NCBI RefSeq assembly: GCF_019844075.1
Contig: NZ_CP081964.1
Coordinates: 310,001 to 374,000 of the forward strand
Length of the DNA stretch: 64,000 bases
Source of the DNA: Curtobacterium sp. TC1
Lineage (GTDB): Bacteria > Actinomycetota > Actinomycetes > Actinomycetales > Microbacteriaceae
Direction: 5' to 3'
The notes under the pieces were generated by a model. It worked only from the letters and a program-made list of their open reading frames with translations. It searched no databases and was not told where the DNA came from. The position numbers were made by a program, and so were the translations under genes. Below are positions 25,197 to 33,066 of this stretch, in pieces. The stretch's first letter is position 1; every line of letters starts with the position of its first letter.

Positions 25197-25895
25197 ATGA
25201 CCGACGCGCCGCAGCTCCGCCCCCGCCGACCGGAGCCCGACGCGCACGGCATCCTCGAGCCGTCGCCCTACCCGCTCGTGTCGGTCGCGATCGCGGTCAT
25301 CGCGGTGGTCGTCATCACGCTCGTCGGATTCGCCCTGGGCACGGTCGACCTCGGGCTCTCGAAGGCCCTGAACGCCCTGCACACGGGCGCGGTCGGGGCG
25401 TTCACCACCGCCGTCTACCACGTCATCAGTCCCGCTCCGGCGATCGGGATCACCGTCGTCGTCGTGGCCGTGATCTGGTGGCGCACCCGGAGCCTCCGCC
25501 CCGCCCTGGCCTTCGGCGGCACGATCGCCGTCACCTGGGTCCCCTCCGCGGTCGTCAAGGAGATCGTCCACCGCGCTCGGCCCGACGTCGCCGTGCTGCC
25601 GCACCCGTTCCCGGTGCAGCCCGACCCCGGCTACCCGAGCGGGCACACCGTCTACATCACGGCGTTCGTGATCGCGCTGATCTGGCTGCTGCGCGAGACG
25701 CGGTGGCACCGGCTCGCGCTGACGCTCGGGGTCGTCGCGATCGTCGTGGTGTTCTTCTCGGTGTCGATCGACGTGGTGCACTACCCGACCGACGCGGCGG
25801 CCTCGATCCTGTGGGCGCTCGCCGTCGCCCCGGGCGTGCGGGTGGTGTGGGTCGACTGGCTGATGCCGCGGATCCCGTTCCTGCGGGGGCGGTGA
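25197..25895 (+). CDS. PAP2-superfamily membrane phosphatase with altered C3 motif
   Basis: 232 residues, five to six membrane helices. C1 motif KEIVHRARP (near residue 120), C2 motif PSGH (near 144). The C3 segment is SVSIDVVHYPTDA, where the Arg expected after Ser (SRx5Hx3D) is Val while the nucleophile His and the Asp remain. Enzymes of this class hydrolyse lipid phosphates such as undecaprenyl diphosphate or phosphatidate at the outer membrane face. Loss of the Arg may lower activity or mark a divergent subfamily. It diverges from poxB; ATG 25197 is used because it opens the cytoplasmic N-terminal stretch. Confidence 0.8.
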   Translation: MTDAPQLRPRRPEPDAHGILEPSPYPLVSVAIAVIAVVVITLVGFALGTVDLGLSKALNALHTGAVGAFTTAVYHVISPAPAIGITVVVVAVIWWRTRSLRPALAFGGTIAVTWVPSAVVKEIVHRARPDVAVLPHPFPVQPDPGYPSGHTVYITAFVIALIWLLRETRWHRLALTLGVVAIVVVFFSVSIDVVHYPTDAAASILWALAVAPGVRVVWVDWLMPRIPFLRGR

Positions 25896-25953
25896 CCGAC
25901 CCGGAACGACGTCCTCGTCGTCGTGCGACGTCGATGATGTCGTTCCGGGTCGG
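25896..25953. terminator. Bidirectional hairpin between convergent genes
   Basis: A perfect 15-bp stem, 25896-25910 (CCGACCCGGAACGAC) with 25939-25953, enclosing 28 nt that fold into a small inner hairpin (CGTCG/CGACG). It lies between the PAP2 and MFS stops. Confidence 0.8.
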
Positions 25954-25964
25954 GCCCGACCGGG

Positions 25965-27206
25965 TCAGGCGAGGCGGGTGCGCCCCCGGGCGACGAGCAA
26001 CGCCACGACGGCGACCACGGCGGACGCGAGCATCACGACCGCCAGCGGCGCAGCCGTCGCCGAGCCACCGATGCTGACGAGCGGCGACACCAGCGCGGCG
26101 AGCCCGAACTGCAGCGCGCCGAGCACGGCCGACGCGCTGCCGGCAGCAGCGGGGACCGCACCGAGCGCGAGCGCCGTCGCGTTGCCGAGCACCAGGCCGA
26201 GCGAGCCGACCGCGGTGAACAGCGGGACGGCGAGCCAGAACACCGGCGCCGAGAAGACGACGAGCAGTGCGAACACGACCGTCGACGCGAACACCAGGGC
26301 GATGCCGAGCGACAGCACGCCGGTGACCGAACGGGTCTCGGTGAGCTTGGCGGACACGATGCTCACCCCCATCAGGGCCAGCGCGTTCAGCCCGAACGCC
26401 AGGCCGTAGCCGACGGTGCCGAGCCCGATCATGTCCTGGTACAGGAACGGGGAGGCCGAGATGTAGGCCATCATCACGGCGAACGCGAAGCCGAACACGG
26501 CGATGTAGCCGAGGAACGTGCGGGATCGCAGCGCGCGGAGCGGCGAACCGGAGCCCTTGCGTTCCTCGCGCAGCACGTCGCGGTGGGCCTTGAGGTGGGT
26601 CTCACGGATGACGGCGAGCACCGCGACGAGCATGACCACCGACAGGCCGAGCACGATCGACAGCAGTCCGCGCCAGCCGATCGGGCCGGTGAGCAGGCCG
26701 CCGAGCAGCGGTGCGACGACGGGGGCGACCCCGCCGACGATCATCATGAGCGAGAACGCGCGGGCGGCGGGCTTGCCGGTCGCCAGGTCGGAGATGACCG
26801 CACGGCTGATCACCATGCCGGCGGCGCCACCGAGTCCCTGCAGGAGTCGTGCGGCGATGAGCACGCCGATGTTCGGGGCGACGACGACGGCGATGCTCGC
26901 CAGGACGCACAGTCCCGCGCCGGCGATGAGCGGCGGCACGCGGCCGAACCGGTCGGACAGTGGCCCGAAGACGAGCTGGCCGGCCGTCACGCCGACCAGG
27001 AACGCGGTCAGTGTGAGCTGCACGGTGGTGGCGCTCGCACCGAGTTCGGTGGTCATCTGCGGGAACGCCGGCAGGTACAGGTCGGTGGCGAAGGGGGCGA
27101 CGGCGCTGAGCAGGCCGAGCACCAGCAGCAGCGGGGTCGTGATGCCCTGCTGCCTGGTCGTGGGTGTCGCGACGTGCGCGCGGATGGTTCCGGTGTCCGT
27201 GGTCAT
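25965..27206 (-). CDS. Bcr/CflA-type MFS drug exporter
   Basis: 413 residues with 12 predicted helices. PFATDLYLPAFPQMTTELGA near residue 38 and FGPLSDRFGRVPP (the loop 2-3 MFS motif) identify the Bcr/CflA subfamily (bicyclomycin, chloramphenicol, sulfathiazole efflux). LLQGLGGAAGMVISRAVISD is motif C. ATG 27206 begins 2 nt after the operator-like palindrome at 27208-27223 and has no Shine-Dalgarno sequence. TATGCT lies 9 nt upstream, so the leader would be only a few nucleotides. It diverges from a MarR regulator at 27253, so induction by its substrates through MarR is likely. Confidence 0.9.
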   Translation of the reverse strand: MTTDTGTIRAHVATPTTRQQGITTPLLLVLGLLSAVAPFATDLYLPAFPQMTTELGASATTVQLTLTAFLVGVTAGQLVFGPLSDRFGRVPPLIAGAGLCVLASIAVVVAPNIGVLIAARLLQGLGGAAGMVISRAVISDLATGKPAARAFSLMMIVGGVAPVVAPLLGGLLTGPIGWRGLLSIVLGLSVVMLVAVLAVIRETHLKAHRDVLREERKGSGSPLRALRSRTFLGYIAVFGFAFAVMMAYISASPFLYQDMIGLGTVGYGLAFGLNALALMGVSIVSAKLTETRSVTGVLSLGIALVFASTVVFALLVVFSAPVFWLAVPLFTAVGSLGLVLGNATALALGAVPAAAGSASAVLGALQFGLAALVSPLVSIGGSATAAPLAVVMLASAVVAVVALLVARGRTRLA

Positions 27207-27207
27207 T

Positions 27208-27223
27208 GTTATGAAAGCATAAC
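27208..27223. promoter_or_regulatory. Palindromic operator between MFS exporter and MarR
   Basis: GTTATGAAAGCATAAC: six-base arms are perfect inverted repeats. It occupies the space between the two divergent starts and covers the TATGCT -10 of the exporter and the expected -35 area of marR. It is the best candidate for the MarR binding site. Confidence 0.75.
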
Positions 27224-27252
27224 TCATTGCCGATCCTCGGTACAGTACGGAC

Positions 27253-27690
27253 ATGCACTCCGCCGTGTCCGACCACGTCCTCGCCGACCTCGCCGACGTC
27301 GTGCTCCGGATCTCGCGGGAGATCGACCCGCACGGTGCCGGGGCGCTCGACATCGTGCCGCTCACCGGGACCGAGGCGCTCGTGATGCGCTGGGTCGACC
27401 GCAACCCCGGCACCTCGCCGAGCGCGACGGCGGAGGCGACCGCACTCCAGCGCAGCAACCTCAGCGTCGCGCTGCGGTCCCTCGTGTCGAAGGGGATGGT
27501 CGAACGCCGGCACGACCCGGACGATGCGCGGACCGTGCAGCTGCACTCGACGGACCTGGCGCGGGAGAGCATCGGACGCCTCCGCGCGCACTGGGCCGGC
27601 AAGCTCCGGGACGCGCTCGGCGACGACGACGGGGTGTCCGATGCGGTCGCGCTGCTCGACCGCATCGACCACGGACTCCGCGGGGTCTAG
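27253..27690 (+). CDS. MarR-family regulator
   Basis: 145 residues. The winged helix region is SATAEATALQRSNLSVALRSLVSKGMVERRHDPDDARTVQL (about 55-97), which contains the recognition helix and the DxR of the wing. TACAGT is placed exactly 6 nt before ATG 27253, so transcription probably starts at the A of the start codon. Divergent from the drug exporter, with a shared palindrome between. Its stop codon shares the CTAG tetranucleotide with the stop of soxR on the other strand, leaving no room for a terminator. Confidence 0.9.
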   Translation: MHSAVSDHVLADLADVVLRISREIDPHGAGALDIVPLTGTEALVMRWVDRNPGTSPSATAEATALQRSNLSVALRSLVSKGMVERRHDPDDARTVQLHSTDLARESIGRLRAHWAGKLRDALGDDDGVSDAVALLDRIDHGLRGV

Positions 27691-28169
27691 TCCTGCGGCG
27701 CGTCGTCCTCGATCGGGAGCAGCCGACGAGCCCCGTGCCCCTCGTCGCCGAGCGTGTCGCCCGGGTTCACGACCGAGCACGCACCGAGTGAGACGCAGCC
27801 GCACCCGATGCACTGCGTCATCTCCTGCTGCAGCCGCTCGAGTTCGAGTTGGCGGGCCCGAAGTCGCGCACGCCACCGTTCGTTCAGTCGGTTCCAGTCG
27901 CGCAGGGACGGCATCCGGTCGGCCGGCAGCGTGCGGAACTGCTCGGCGACCTCGCTGAGCGGGATGCCGAGCCGCTTGGCCACCTGGATGATCGCGATCC
28001 GGCGTTCGACGTGGCGGGGGTACATCCGGGTGCCACCGTCGGTGCGCTCGGGTCGGATCAGGCCCTTGCGCTCGTAGAAGTGCAGGGCCGACGCGGCGAC
28101 CCCGGTGCGGCGGACGATCTCGCCGATCGGCAGCAGGTCGGTCGGACGCGGCGGCTGGATCTCGACCAT
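27687..28169 (-). CDS. soxR: Redox-sensitive MerR-family activator SoxR
   Basis: 160 residues. The MerR-type N-terminus is IGEIVRRTGVAASALHFYERKGLI (15-38), followed by a dimerisation helix. The C-terminus holds the [2Fe-2S] cluster motif CIGCGCVSLGAC (C-x2-C-x-C-x5-C), the SoxR hallmark. Actinobacterial SoxR proteins respond directly to redox-active metabolites rather than running a SoxS cascade. ATG 28169 is favoured over longer frames because TAGGAT lies 7 nt upstream (leaderless) and the MerR domain starts there. A perfect 24-bp palindrome is centred on the start codon and probably mediates autoregulation. No other SoxR box was seen nearby. Confidence 0.93.
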   Translation of the reverse strand: MVEIQPPRPTDLLPIGEIVRRTGVAASALHFYERKGLIRPERTDGGTRMYPRHVERRIAIIQVAKRLGIPLSEVAEQFRTLPADRMPSLRDWNRLNERWRARLRARQLELERLQQEMTQCIGCGCVSLGACSVVNPGDTLGDEGHGARRLLPIEDDAPQD

Positions 28170-28180
28170 GGTCGAGATCC
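28157..28180. promoter_or_regulatory. Perfect 24-bp palindrome over the soxR start codon (candidate SoxR box)
   Basis: Arms 28157-28168 and 28169-28180 are exact inverted repeats. The centre is CTCGACCATGGTCGAG, comparable with the CTCAA...TTGAG core of the E. coli soxS operator (recalled from memory). It spans the start codon and part of the TAGGAT -10 element. Confidence 0.65.
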
Positions 28181-28195
28181 TACGGCGGGCGGGCG

Positions 28196-28235
28196 GACGG
28201 GAGGCGCGGGGCGGGCCCGCCACGGGCCTCCCGTC
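28196..28235. terminator. GACGGGAGGC-family hairpin after the YdcF-like gene
   Basis: Outer arms GACGGGAGGC (28196-28205) and GCCTCCCGTC (28226-28235) are perfect; the interior contains its own GCGGGCCCGC palindrome (28211-28220). It lies downstream of the minus-strand gene 28251-29297. Confidence 0.75.
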
Positions 28236-28250
28236 GCCCGTCGGCCGGGT

Positions 28251-29297
28251 CTACCGCTGCTGGAACGACTCCCAGAGCAGGAACGCGGTGAACAGGACGA
28301 ACGGCGTGCACGCCACCACGTTGAGCCAGCGGTGTTCGACGACCACCGCGACGAACTCGCGCAGGAACGCGCTCGGCACGTAGTACGGCGCCGTGCGTGC
28401 ACCGACGACCTGCGCCGGCAGGTCGAGCCGCCGCGCCAGGGTGGCGGCGCGGAGCACGTGGTAGTCGTTCGTGACCACGACGACCTGACCGTCCCGCCCG
28501 GCCTCGGCCTGCACGGCCCGCGAGAGCCGCAGGTTCTCGCGGGTGTTGCGGGACTCGGTCTCGGGACGGACGTCGTCGGGGTCCGCGCCGTTCGCCAGCA
28601 GGTACTCCGCCATCGCCGTGCCCTCGGCGCGGGGTTCGTCGTCGCCCTGCCCGCCGGAGGGGATGAGCAGCGGCCGACGCCCGGCGGCGCGCTCGGCGCG
28701 GTACACGACGAGTGCGCGGTCGAGGCGGCTGCGCAGCAGGGGCGGCACCTCACCGCGGATCAGCCCGGAGCCGAGGACGACGATCTTGTCCGGCACGGTG
28801 CCGTGACGCATCCGGCCGTACACGACGGAGTACACGGCGAACGCGACGAGCGACACGGCGAAGTACCCGCACACGAACACCATCAGCACGGCGACCGCGA
28901 TCCGGGTGCCGTCCCAGAGCGTGAACCCCTCGCCGCTCGCCGCCACGAACAGTGCGATCGCCACCGCGGGCAGCACGAAGACGAGCACCCCGGCGAGCAG
29001 GGAGAGCGTGTTGCCGAGGCTGCGCCCCTCGGAGCGGAGCATCCGGAACCCGTTCGCGATGAGGGCCACGCCGAGCACGACCACCGCGAGCGGCACGAGC
29101 AGCAGCACGGTGCCGACGACCAGGCTGAACCCGGGCACCACGAGCGTCAGGGCCGCCACGGCCGTGGCGAGCGCGAAGAACGCGGCGGCCGTCAGGAACA
29201 CCCCGTTGCGGAGCATCCGCGGGTCCCGCCGTCTGCTCACGACGTACAGCAGCAGGAAGACCAGCGCGAAGACGGCGGGCGCACCCACAGCGGTCAT
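28251..29297 (-). CDS. YdcF/ElyC-like (DUF218) membrane protein
   Basis: 348 residues. Five or six membrane helices in the first 165 residues precede a cytoplasmic or surface DUF218 domain. This starts with DKIVVLGSGLIRGEVPPLLRSRLDRAL and contains SGGQGDDEPRAEGTAMAEYLL, ESRNTRENLRLSRA and VVVVTNDYHVLRAATLARR, the conserved motifs of YdcF/ElyC/SanA proteins. The family is linked to cell-envelope integrity and possibly phospho- or nucleotide-type ligands; exact chemistry is unknown. A final membrane helix (near 325-340) is unusual among short homologues but common in actinobacterial forms. Start at ATG 29297. Confidence 0.8.
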   Translation of the reverse strand: MTAVGAPAVFALVFLLLYVVSRRRDPRMLRNGVFLTAAAFFALATAVAALTLVVPGFSLVVGTVLLLVPLAVVVLGVALIANGFRMLRSEGRSLGNTLSLLAGVLVFVLPAVAIALFVAASGEGFTLWDGTRIAVAVLMVFVCGYFAVSLVAFAVYSVVYGRMRHGTVPDKIVVLGSGLIRGEVPPLLRSRLDRALVVYRAERAAGRRPLLIPSGGQGDDEPRAEGTAMAEYLLANGADPDDVRPETESRNTRENLRLSRAVQAEAGRDGQVVVVTNDYHVLRAATLARRLDLPAQVVGARTAPYYVPSAFLREFVAVVVEHRWLNVVACTPFVLFTAFLLWESFQQR

Positions 29298-29347
29298 CGG
29301 GCGGCCGAACGGAGCGCGGTCATGCGCTCCACGGTACCGGTCGATGG

Positions 29348-29440
29348 TCAGGAGACCGCCCGGCGGATCAGGTCGGCGACGGTCGCTTCGTCCGCCGCGG
29401 AGAACTCCGGCGTGATCGCACCGGCGGGGCGATCATGCAC
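29348..29440 (-). CDS. Possible small ORF or gene remnant
   Basis: GTG at 29438-29440 opens 30 codons ending in a TGA at 29348-29350. The tail ITPEFSAADEATVADLIRRAV looks protein-like with strong GC3 bias, and lies in a 194-nt spacer between divergent genes. No ribosome binding site and no recognised family. It could be the eroded end of a lost gene. Confidence 0.25.
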   Translation of the reverse strand: MHDRPAGAITPEFSAADEATVADLIRRAVS

Positions 29441-29491
29441 CCGATCACGCTCGCTGCGCTCGTCCGACGGCGCTGGTGGCAGGCTCGGACC

Positions 29492-30535
29492 ATGACCTAC
29501 ATCGCCAGCGACGACCGCTACGACTCCATGACGTACCGCCGCACCGGCCGCTCCGGCCTCGACCTGCCGCTGCTCTCCCTGGGGTACTGGCACAACTTCG
29601 GCGACGACGTGCCGTTCGAGACGCAGCGCGCGATCAGCCGTCGGGCCTTCGACCTCGGCATCACGCACCACGACCTCGCGAACAACTACGGCCCGCCGTA
29701 CGGTGCCGCCGAGGTGAACTTCGGGCGCCTGATGCGTGAGGACTTCCGCCCCTACCGCGACGAGATGGTCGTGTCGACCAAGGCCGGCTGGGACATGTGG
29801 CCGGGGCCGTACGGGCAGGGCGGCGGCTCGCGCAAGTACGTGCTCGCCTCGCTCGACCAGTCCCTGCAGCGCACGGGCCTGGACTACGTCGACGTCTTCT
29901 ACTCGCACCGACTCGACGCCTCGACCCCGCTCGAGGAGACGATGGGGGCGCTGCACACCGCCGTCCAGCAGGGGAAGGCGCTCTACGTCGGCATCTCGTC
30001 CTACGACGCCGACCGGACCCGGCAGGCCGCTGCGATCCTGCGCGACCTCGGCACCCCGCTCCTCATCCACCAGCCGTCGTACTCGATGCTCAACCGCTGG
30101 ATCGAGACCGAGGGCCTGCTCGACGCCGCCGGCGAGCTCGGCTTCGGCGTGATCGGGTTCACCGCCCTGGCGCAGGGCCTGCTCACCGGCAAGTACCTGG
30201 ACGGGGTCCCGTCGGACTCGCGCGCCGCCGCCGGCAAGTCGCTCGACGCGTCGAGCATCACCCCCGAGGTCGTCGGGCACCTCCGGGCGCTGGACGACGT
30301 GGCCTCGGCCCGCGGGCAGTCCCTGGCGCAGCTCGCCCTGGCGTGGGCGCTGCGTGACGAGCGGGTGACCTCGCTCGTGATCGGGGCGTCGAAGGTGTCG
30401 CAGCTCGAGGACAACGTCGCGGCGCTGTCGAACACCTCGTTCACCGACGAGGAGCTCCGCACCATCGACGAACACTCGGTCGGCATCACCGACGTCGACC
30501 TGTGGGCGGGAGCGCGCGCCGGCGAGGTCTCCTGA
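29492..30535 (+). CDS. Aldo/keto reductase, YghZ-like (intact)
   Basis: 347 residues forming an (alpha/beta)8 barrel. All four catalytic residues are visible: Asp and Tyr in THHDLANNYGPPYG, Lys in VVSTKAGWDMWPGPYG, His in DYVDVFYSHRLD. The insertion WDMWPGPYGQGGGSRKYV is typical of the AKR14/YghZ group that reduces methylglyoxal or L-glyceraldehyde 3-phosphate with NADPH. IGASKVSQLEDNV is the NADP phosphate-binding end. ATG 29492 was chosen because the barrel begins at YRRTGRSGLDLPLLSLG shortly after; CAGGCT lies 6 nt upstream. It converges, 9 nt apart, with a second aldo/keto reductase gene that lacks these residues. Confidence 0.92.
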   Translation: MTYIASDDRYDSMTYRRTGRSGLDLPLLSLGYWHNFGDDVPFETQRAISRRAFDLGITHHDLANNYGPPYGAAEVNFGRLMREDFRPYRDEMVVSTKAGWDMWPGPYGQGGGSRKYVLASLDQSLQRTGLDYVDVFYSHRLDASTPLEETMGALHTAVQQGKALYVGISSYDADRTRQAAAILRDLGTPLLIHQPSYSMLNRWIETEGLLDAAGELGFGVIGFTALAQGLLTGKYLDGVPSDSRAAAGKSLDASSITPEVVGHLRALDDVASARGQSLAQLALAWALRDERVTSLVIGASKVSQLEDNVAALSNTSFTDEELRTIDEHSVGITDVDLWAGARAGEVS

Positions 30536-30544
30536 CCGCTGGGG

Positions 30545-31591
30545 CTACCGGCGGTCCGGCCCCGCGCCCACCGGCGTGCGGCCGCGCAGTCGCTCGCGGC
30601 TGAGCGCCGGCAGCGCGAACCCGGTGTCGCGCTCGAGCACGTGGGTGCCCGGCGCGACGATGGCGTCGATCGCGTCGAGCAGCCCGTCGTCGAGGACGAT
30701 CTCGGACGCCTGCACGTAGGCGTCCACGTGCGAGACGGTGCGCGGTCCGATCACCACGGAGGACACGTCGGGGTGGGTCAGGGCGAAGGCGACCGCGAGC
30801 TCCGACACGGTGAAGCCGGAGTCGTCGGCCAGGCGTCCGAGCCGGTCGGCGACCTCGAGCTTCCGACGGTTCCGCGGTGCGCCGATGTCGTACGCGTCCG
30901 GGTGCTCGTCGACGTGCGGTGAGCGGGGTTGGACGGTGCCGGCGCGGTAGGTCCCCGCGAGCCAGCCGCCGGCGAGGGGTGCTCCCGCCAGTACCCCGAG
31001 GCCGAAGCGACGGGCGATCGGGAACACCGTGCGCTCCGCCGTGCGGGTGAGGACCGAGTAGGGCACGTGCGTCGCGGTGGCGCTCTTCGACCCGGACCGG
31101 AGCCACTGCGCCTCGACGAGTTCCTCGGCGGGGAAGCCGGGGATGCCGAAGGCGCGGATCTTGCCCTGCGCCACGAGGTCGGCGAGGGCGTCGAGCGTCT
31201 CGTCGAGCGACGTCGCCGGGTCCGGCAGCGCCGGCTGGTACAGGTCGATGACGTCGGTGCCGAGCCGCTGCAGGCTCCGCTCCACGGCACGGAACATCCA
31301 CCGCCGCCCGTTGCCCCGGTGCGCCGGGTCCTGGTCGACGGGGGCGCCGAAGCGCACCGACAGGAACACGTCCTCGCGCCGACCCGCGATCGCCGCACCC
31401 ACCGCGGTCTCGGCCAGGCCCGCACCGTCGGCGTCCGAGACGTCGACCGACGTCACGCCGCGGGTGAGGGCCTCGAGCACGAGGGTGACGCCGGCCGACG
31501 GGTCGTGGGCCGCGACGCCGGCGACGGCACGCGTCCCGAGCGTCAGCGAGCTGACGGGCGCCCCCGTGCGCCCCATGCGTCGCTGTTCCAT
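30545..31591 (-). CDS. Aldo/keto reductase-fold protein lacking catalytic residues
   Basis: 348 residues with a complete AKR barrel and NADP-binding end (VVIGPRTVSHVDAYV). Three of the four catalytic positions are altered. The Tyr expected in a DxxDxYG motif is Asp (VDVSDADGAG), the Lys of the xTK motif is Arg (SVRFGAP) and the His of DLYQxH is Ala (DLYQPALPDP). The fold-defining residues are otherwise well kept, so it is likely a non-classical or non-catalytic member rather than a decaying pseudogene. ATG 31591 is preferred to GTG 31600 because TATCGT lies exactly 7 nt before it. It diverges from an MFS gene and converges with an intact AKR gene. Confidence 0.8.
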   Translation of the reverse strand: MEQRRMGRTGAPVSSLTLGTRAVAGVAAHDPSAGVTLVLEALTRGVTSVDVSDADGAGLAETAVGAAIAGRREDVFLSVRFGAPVDQDPAHRGNGRRWMFRAVERSLQRLGTDVIDLYQPALPDPATSLDETLDALADLVAQGKIRAFGIPGFPAEELVEAQWLRSGSKSATATHVPYSVLTRTAERTVFPIARRFGLGVLAGAPLAGGWLAGTYRAGTVQPRSPHVDEHPDAYDIGAPRNRRKLEVADRLGRLADDSGFTVSELAVAFALTHPDVSSVVIGPRTVSHVDAYVQASEIVLDDGLLDAIDAIVAPGTHVLERDTGFALPALSRERLRGRTPVGAGPDRR

Positions 31592-31797
31592 GCGCGCCAC
31601 GATATGGGCCGGGCGGGACGCGGGACCCTCCGGTGACGAAGCATTACCCCTGGCCCGGACCGGAACGATTGGTACGATGGGCGCAGTTCTGAAACACGCA
31701 GTGTGTATCTACCGGCCGCCGGCTCCCCGGCGGACAACGGCGGCACCCGATGGGTCCGCCCCCACCGAACCGGGCCGGGCCGAGAAGGCACACCCCC

Positions 31798-33063
31798 ATG
31801 CTCCACACCAGTCCCACCCCGTCCGCGCCCACCGCGGACCGCACGGACACCACGACCGCCGGCGACGCCTCGCTCGTCTCCCTCGCCGGACGCTGGTACT
31901 TCCCCGTGGCGTTCATCGCCCGTCTGCCCTTCGCGATGATGGTCGTCGGGGTCCTCACCCTCGTCGTCGCCGCGCGTGACTCCGTCGCCCTCGGCGGCGT
32001 CAACTCCGCCTCGGTCGGCATCGGTGCCGCGGTCTTCGGGCCGCTCGTCGGCGCCGCCGCCGACCGGTTCGGCCAGCGTGCCGTGCTCGTCCCCGTCGGC
32101 CTCGTCAACGCTGCGCTGCTCGGTGCGTTCCCCTTCGTCGTCAGCGGCAGCGCTCCCGACCTGGCCGTGCTCGCGATGGCGTTCTGCATCGGGGCGTCCG
32201 CGCCCCAGGTCGCGCCGATGTCCCGCACCCGGCTCGTCGCGATCATCGCGCAGCGCATGCAGCCGGCCCGCCGCGAGAAGACCCTCAGCGGCACGATGGC
32301 GTACGAGTCGGCCGCCGACGAGACCGTCTTCATCATCGGACCGTTCCTGGTGGGCATCCTCGCCAGCGCGATCGCCCCCTGGGTGGCCGTCGCCGGTGCG
32401 TCGGCGCTGACGTTCGTGTTCGTGACCGCGTTCGCGTTGCACCCCACCGGCAAGCTCGTGCTCGGGCAGCACGAGGAGGTCGCCCAGGCTCCGGCCCGTC
32501 AGCTCCTGCGCCCGCGGCTCGTCGTCGTGGTCGTCGGGATCCTCGGCATCGGTCTGTTCTTCGGCTCGACCCTGACGTCGCTGACGGCGTTCATGGAGAC
32601 CCACGGCGAGGCGTCCCAGGCGGGCCTGCTCTACGGCCTGATGGGCATCGGTTCGGCAGGGCTCGCCCTCGGGTCCGCCGCGTTCCCACGGTCGTTCGGC
32701 CTCGGCTGGCGCTGGCTCGTGTTCGGGGTCGTCCTGCTCGGCGGCGCGATCGCGTTCTCGCAGGCGGACTCCGTCGTGGCGGTCGGCATCGTCCTGGCGG
32801 TCATGGGCGTCGGGATCGGCCCGACCCTGGTCGCCCAGTACAGCCTCGGTTCGGACCGCTCACCGGTCGGCCGCTCCGCGACCACGATGACGATCCTGGG
32901 GTCCGCCGTGATCGTCGGGCAGTCGATCGCCTCCGCCGTCACGGGCGACCTGGCGGAGCAGCACGGCACGCCCGTCGCGATGGTGCTCCCCGCGGCCTCG
33001 GCAGCGGTCGTCGTGCTGGCGGCCGTCGTCAACCTGCTGCTGCGTCGCCGGACGGCCGCCTGA
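31798..33063 (+). CDS. MFS transporter
   Basis: 421 residues with 12 predicted helices. The first helix starts at about residue 35 (YFPVAFIARLPFAMMVVGV), which resembles MFS proteins of the YbjJ/permease type common in actinobacteria. GAAADRFGQRAVLVPVGL is the loop 2-3 motif. The substrate cannot be told from the sequence. GAAGG at 31784-31788 lies 9 nt before ATG 31798. A TACGAT -10 candidate is at 31673-31678, implying a leader of about 110 nt. It diverges from the degenerate AKR and converges with mrpG, whose stop is 3 nt away. Confidence 0.8.
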   Translation: MLHTSPTPSAPTADRTDTTTAGDASLVSLAGRWYFPVAFIARLPFAMMVVGVLTLVVAARDSVALGGVNSASVGIGAAVFGPLVGAAADRFGQRAVLVPVGLVNAALLGAFPFVVSGSAPDLAVLAMAFCIGASAPQVAPMSRTRLVAIIAQRMQPARREKTLSGTMAYESAADETVFIIGPFLVGILASAIAPWVAVAGASALTFVFVTAFALHPTGKLVLGQHEEVAQAPARQLLRPRLVVVVVGILGIGLFFGSTLTSLTAFMETHGEASQAGLLYGLMGIGSAGLALGSAAFPRSFGLGWRWLVFGVVLLGGAIAFSQADSVVAVGIVLAVMGVGIGPTLVAQYSLGSDRSPVGRSATTMTILGSAVIVGQSIASAVTGDLAEQHGTPVAMVLPAASAAVVVLAAVVNLLLRRRTAA

Positions 33064-33066
33064 CCG

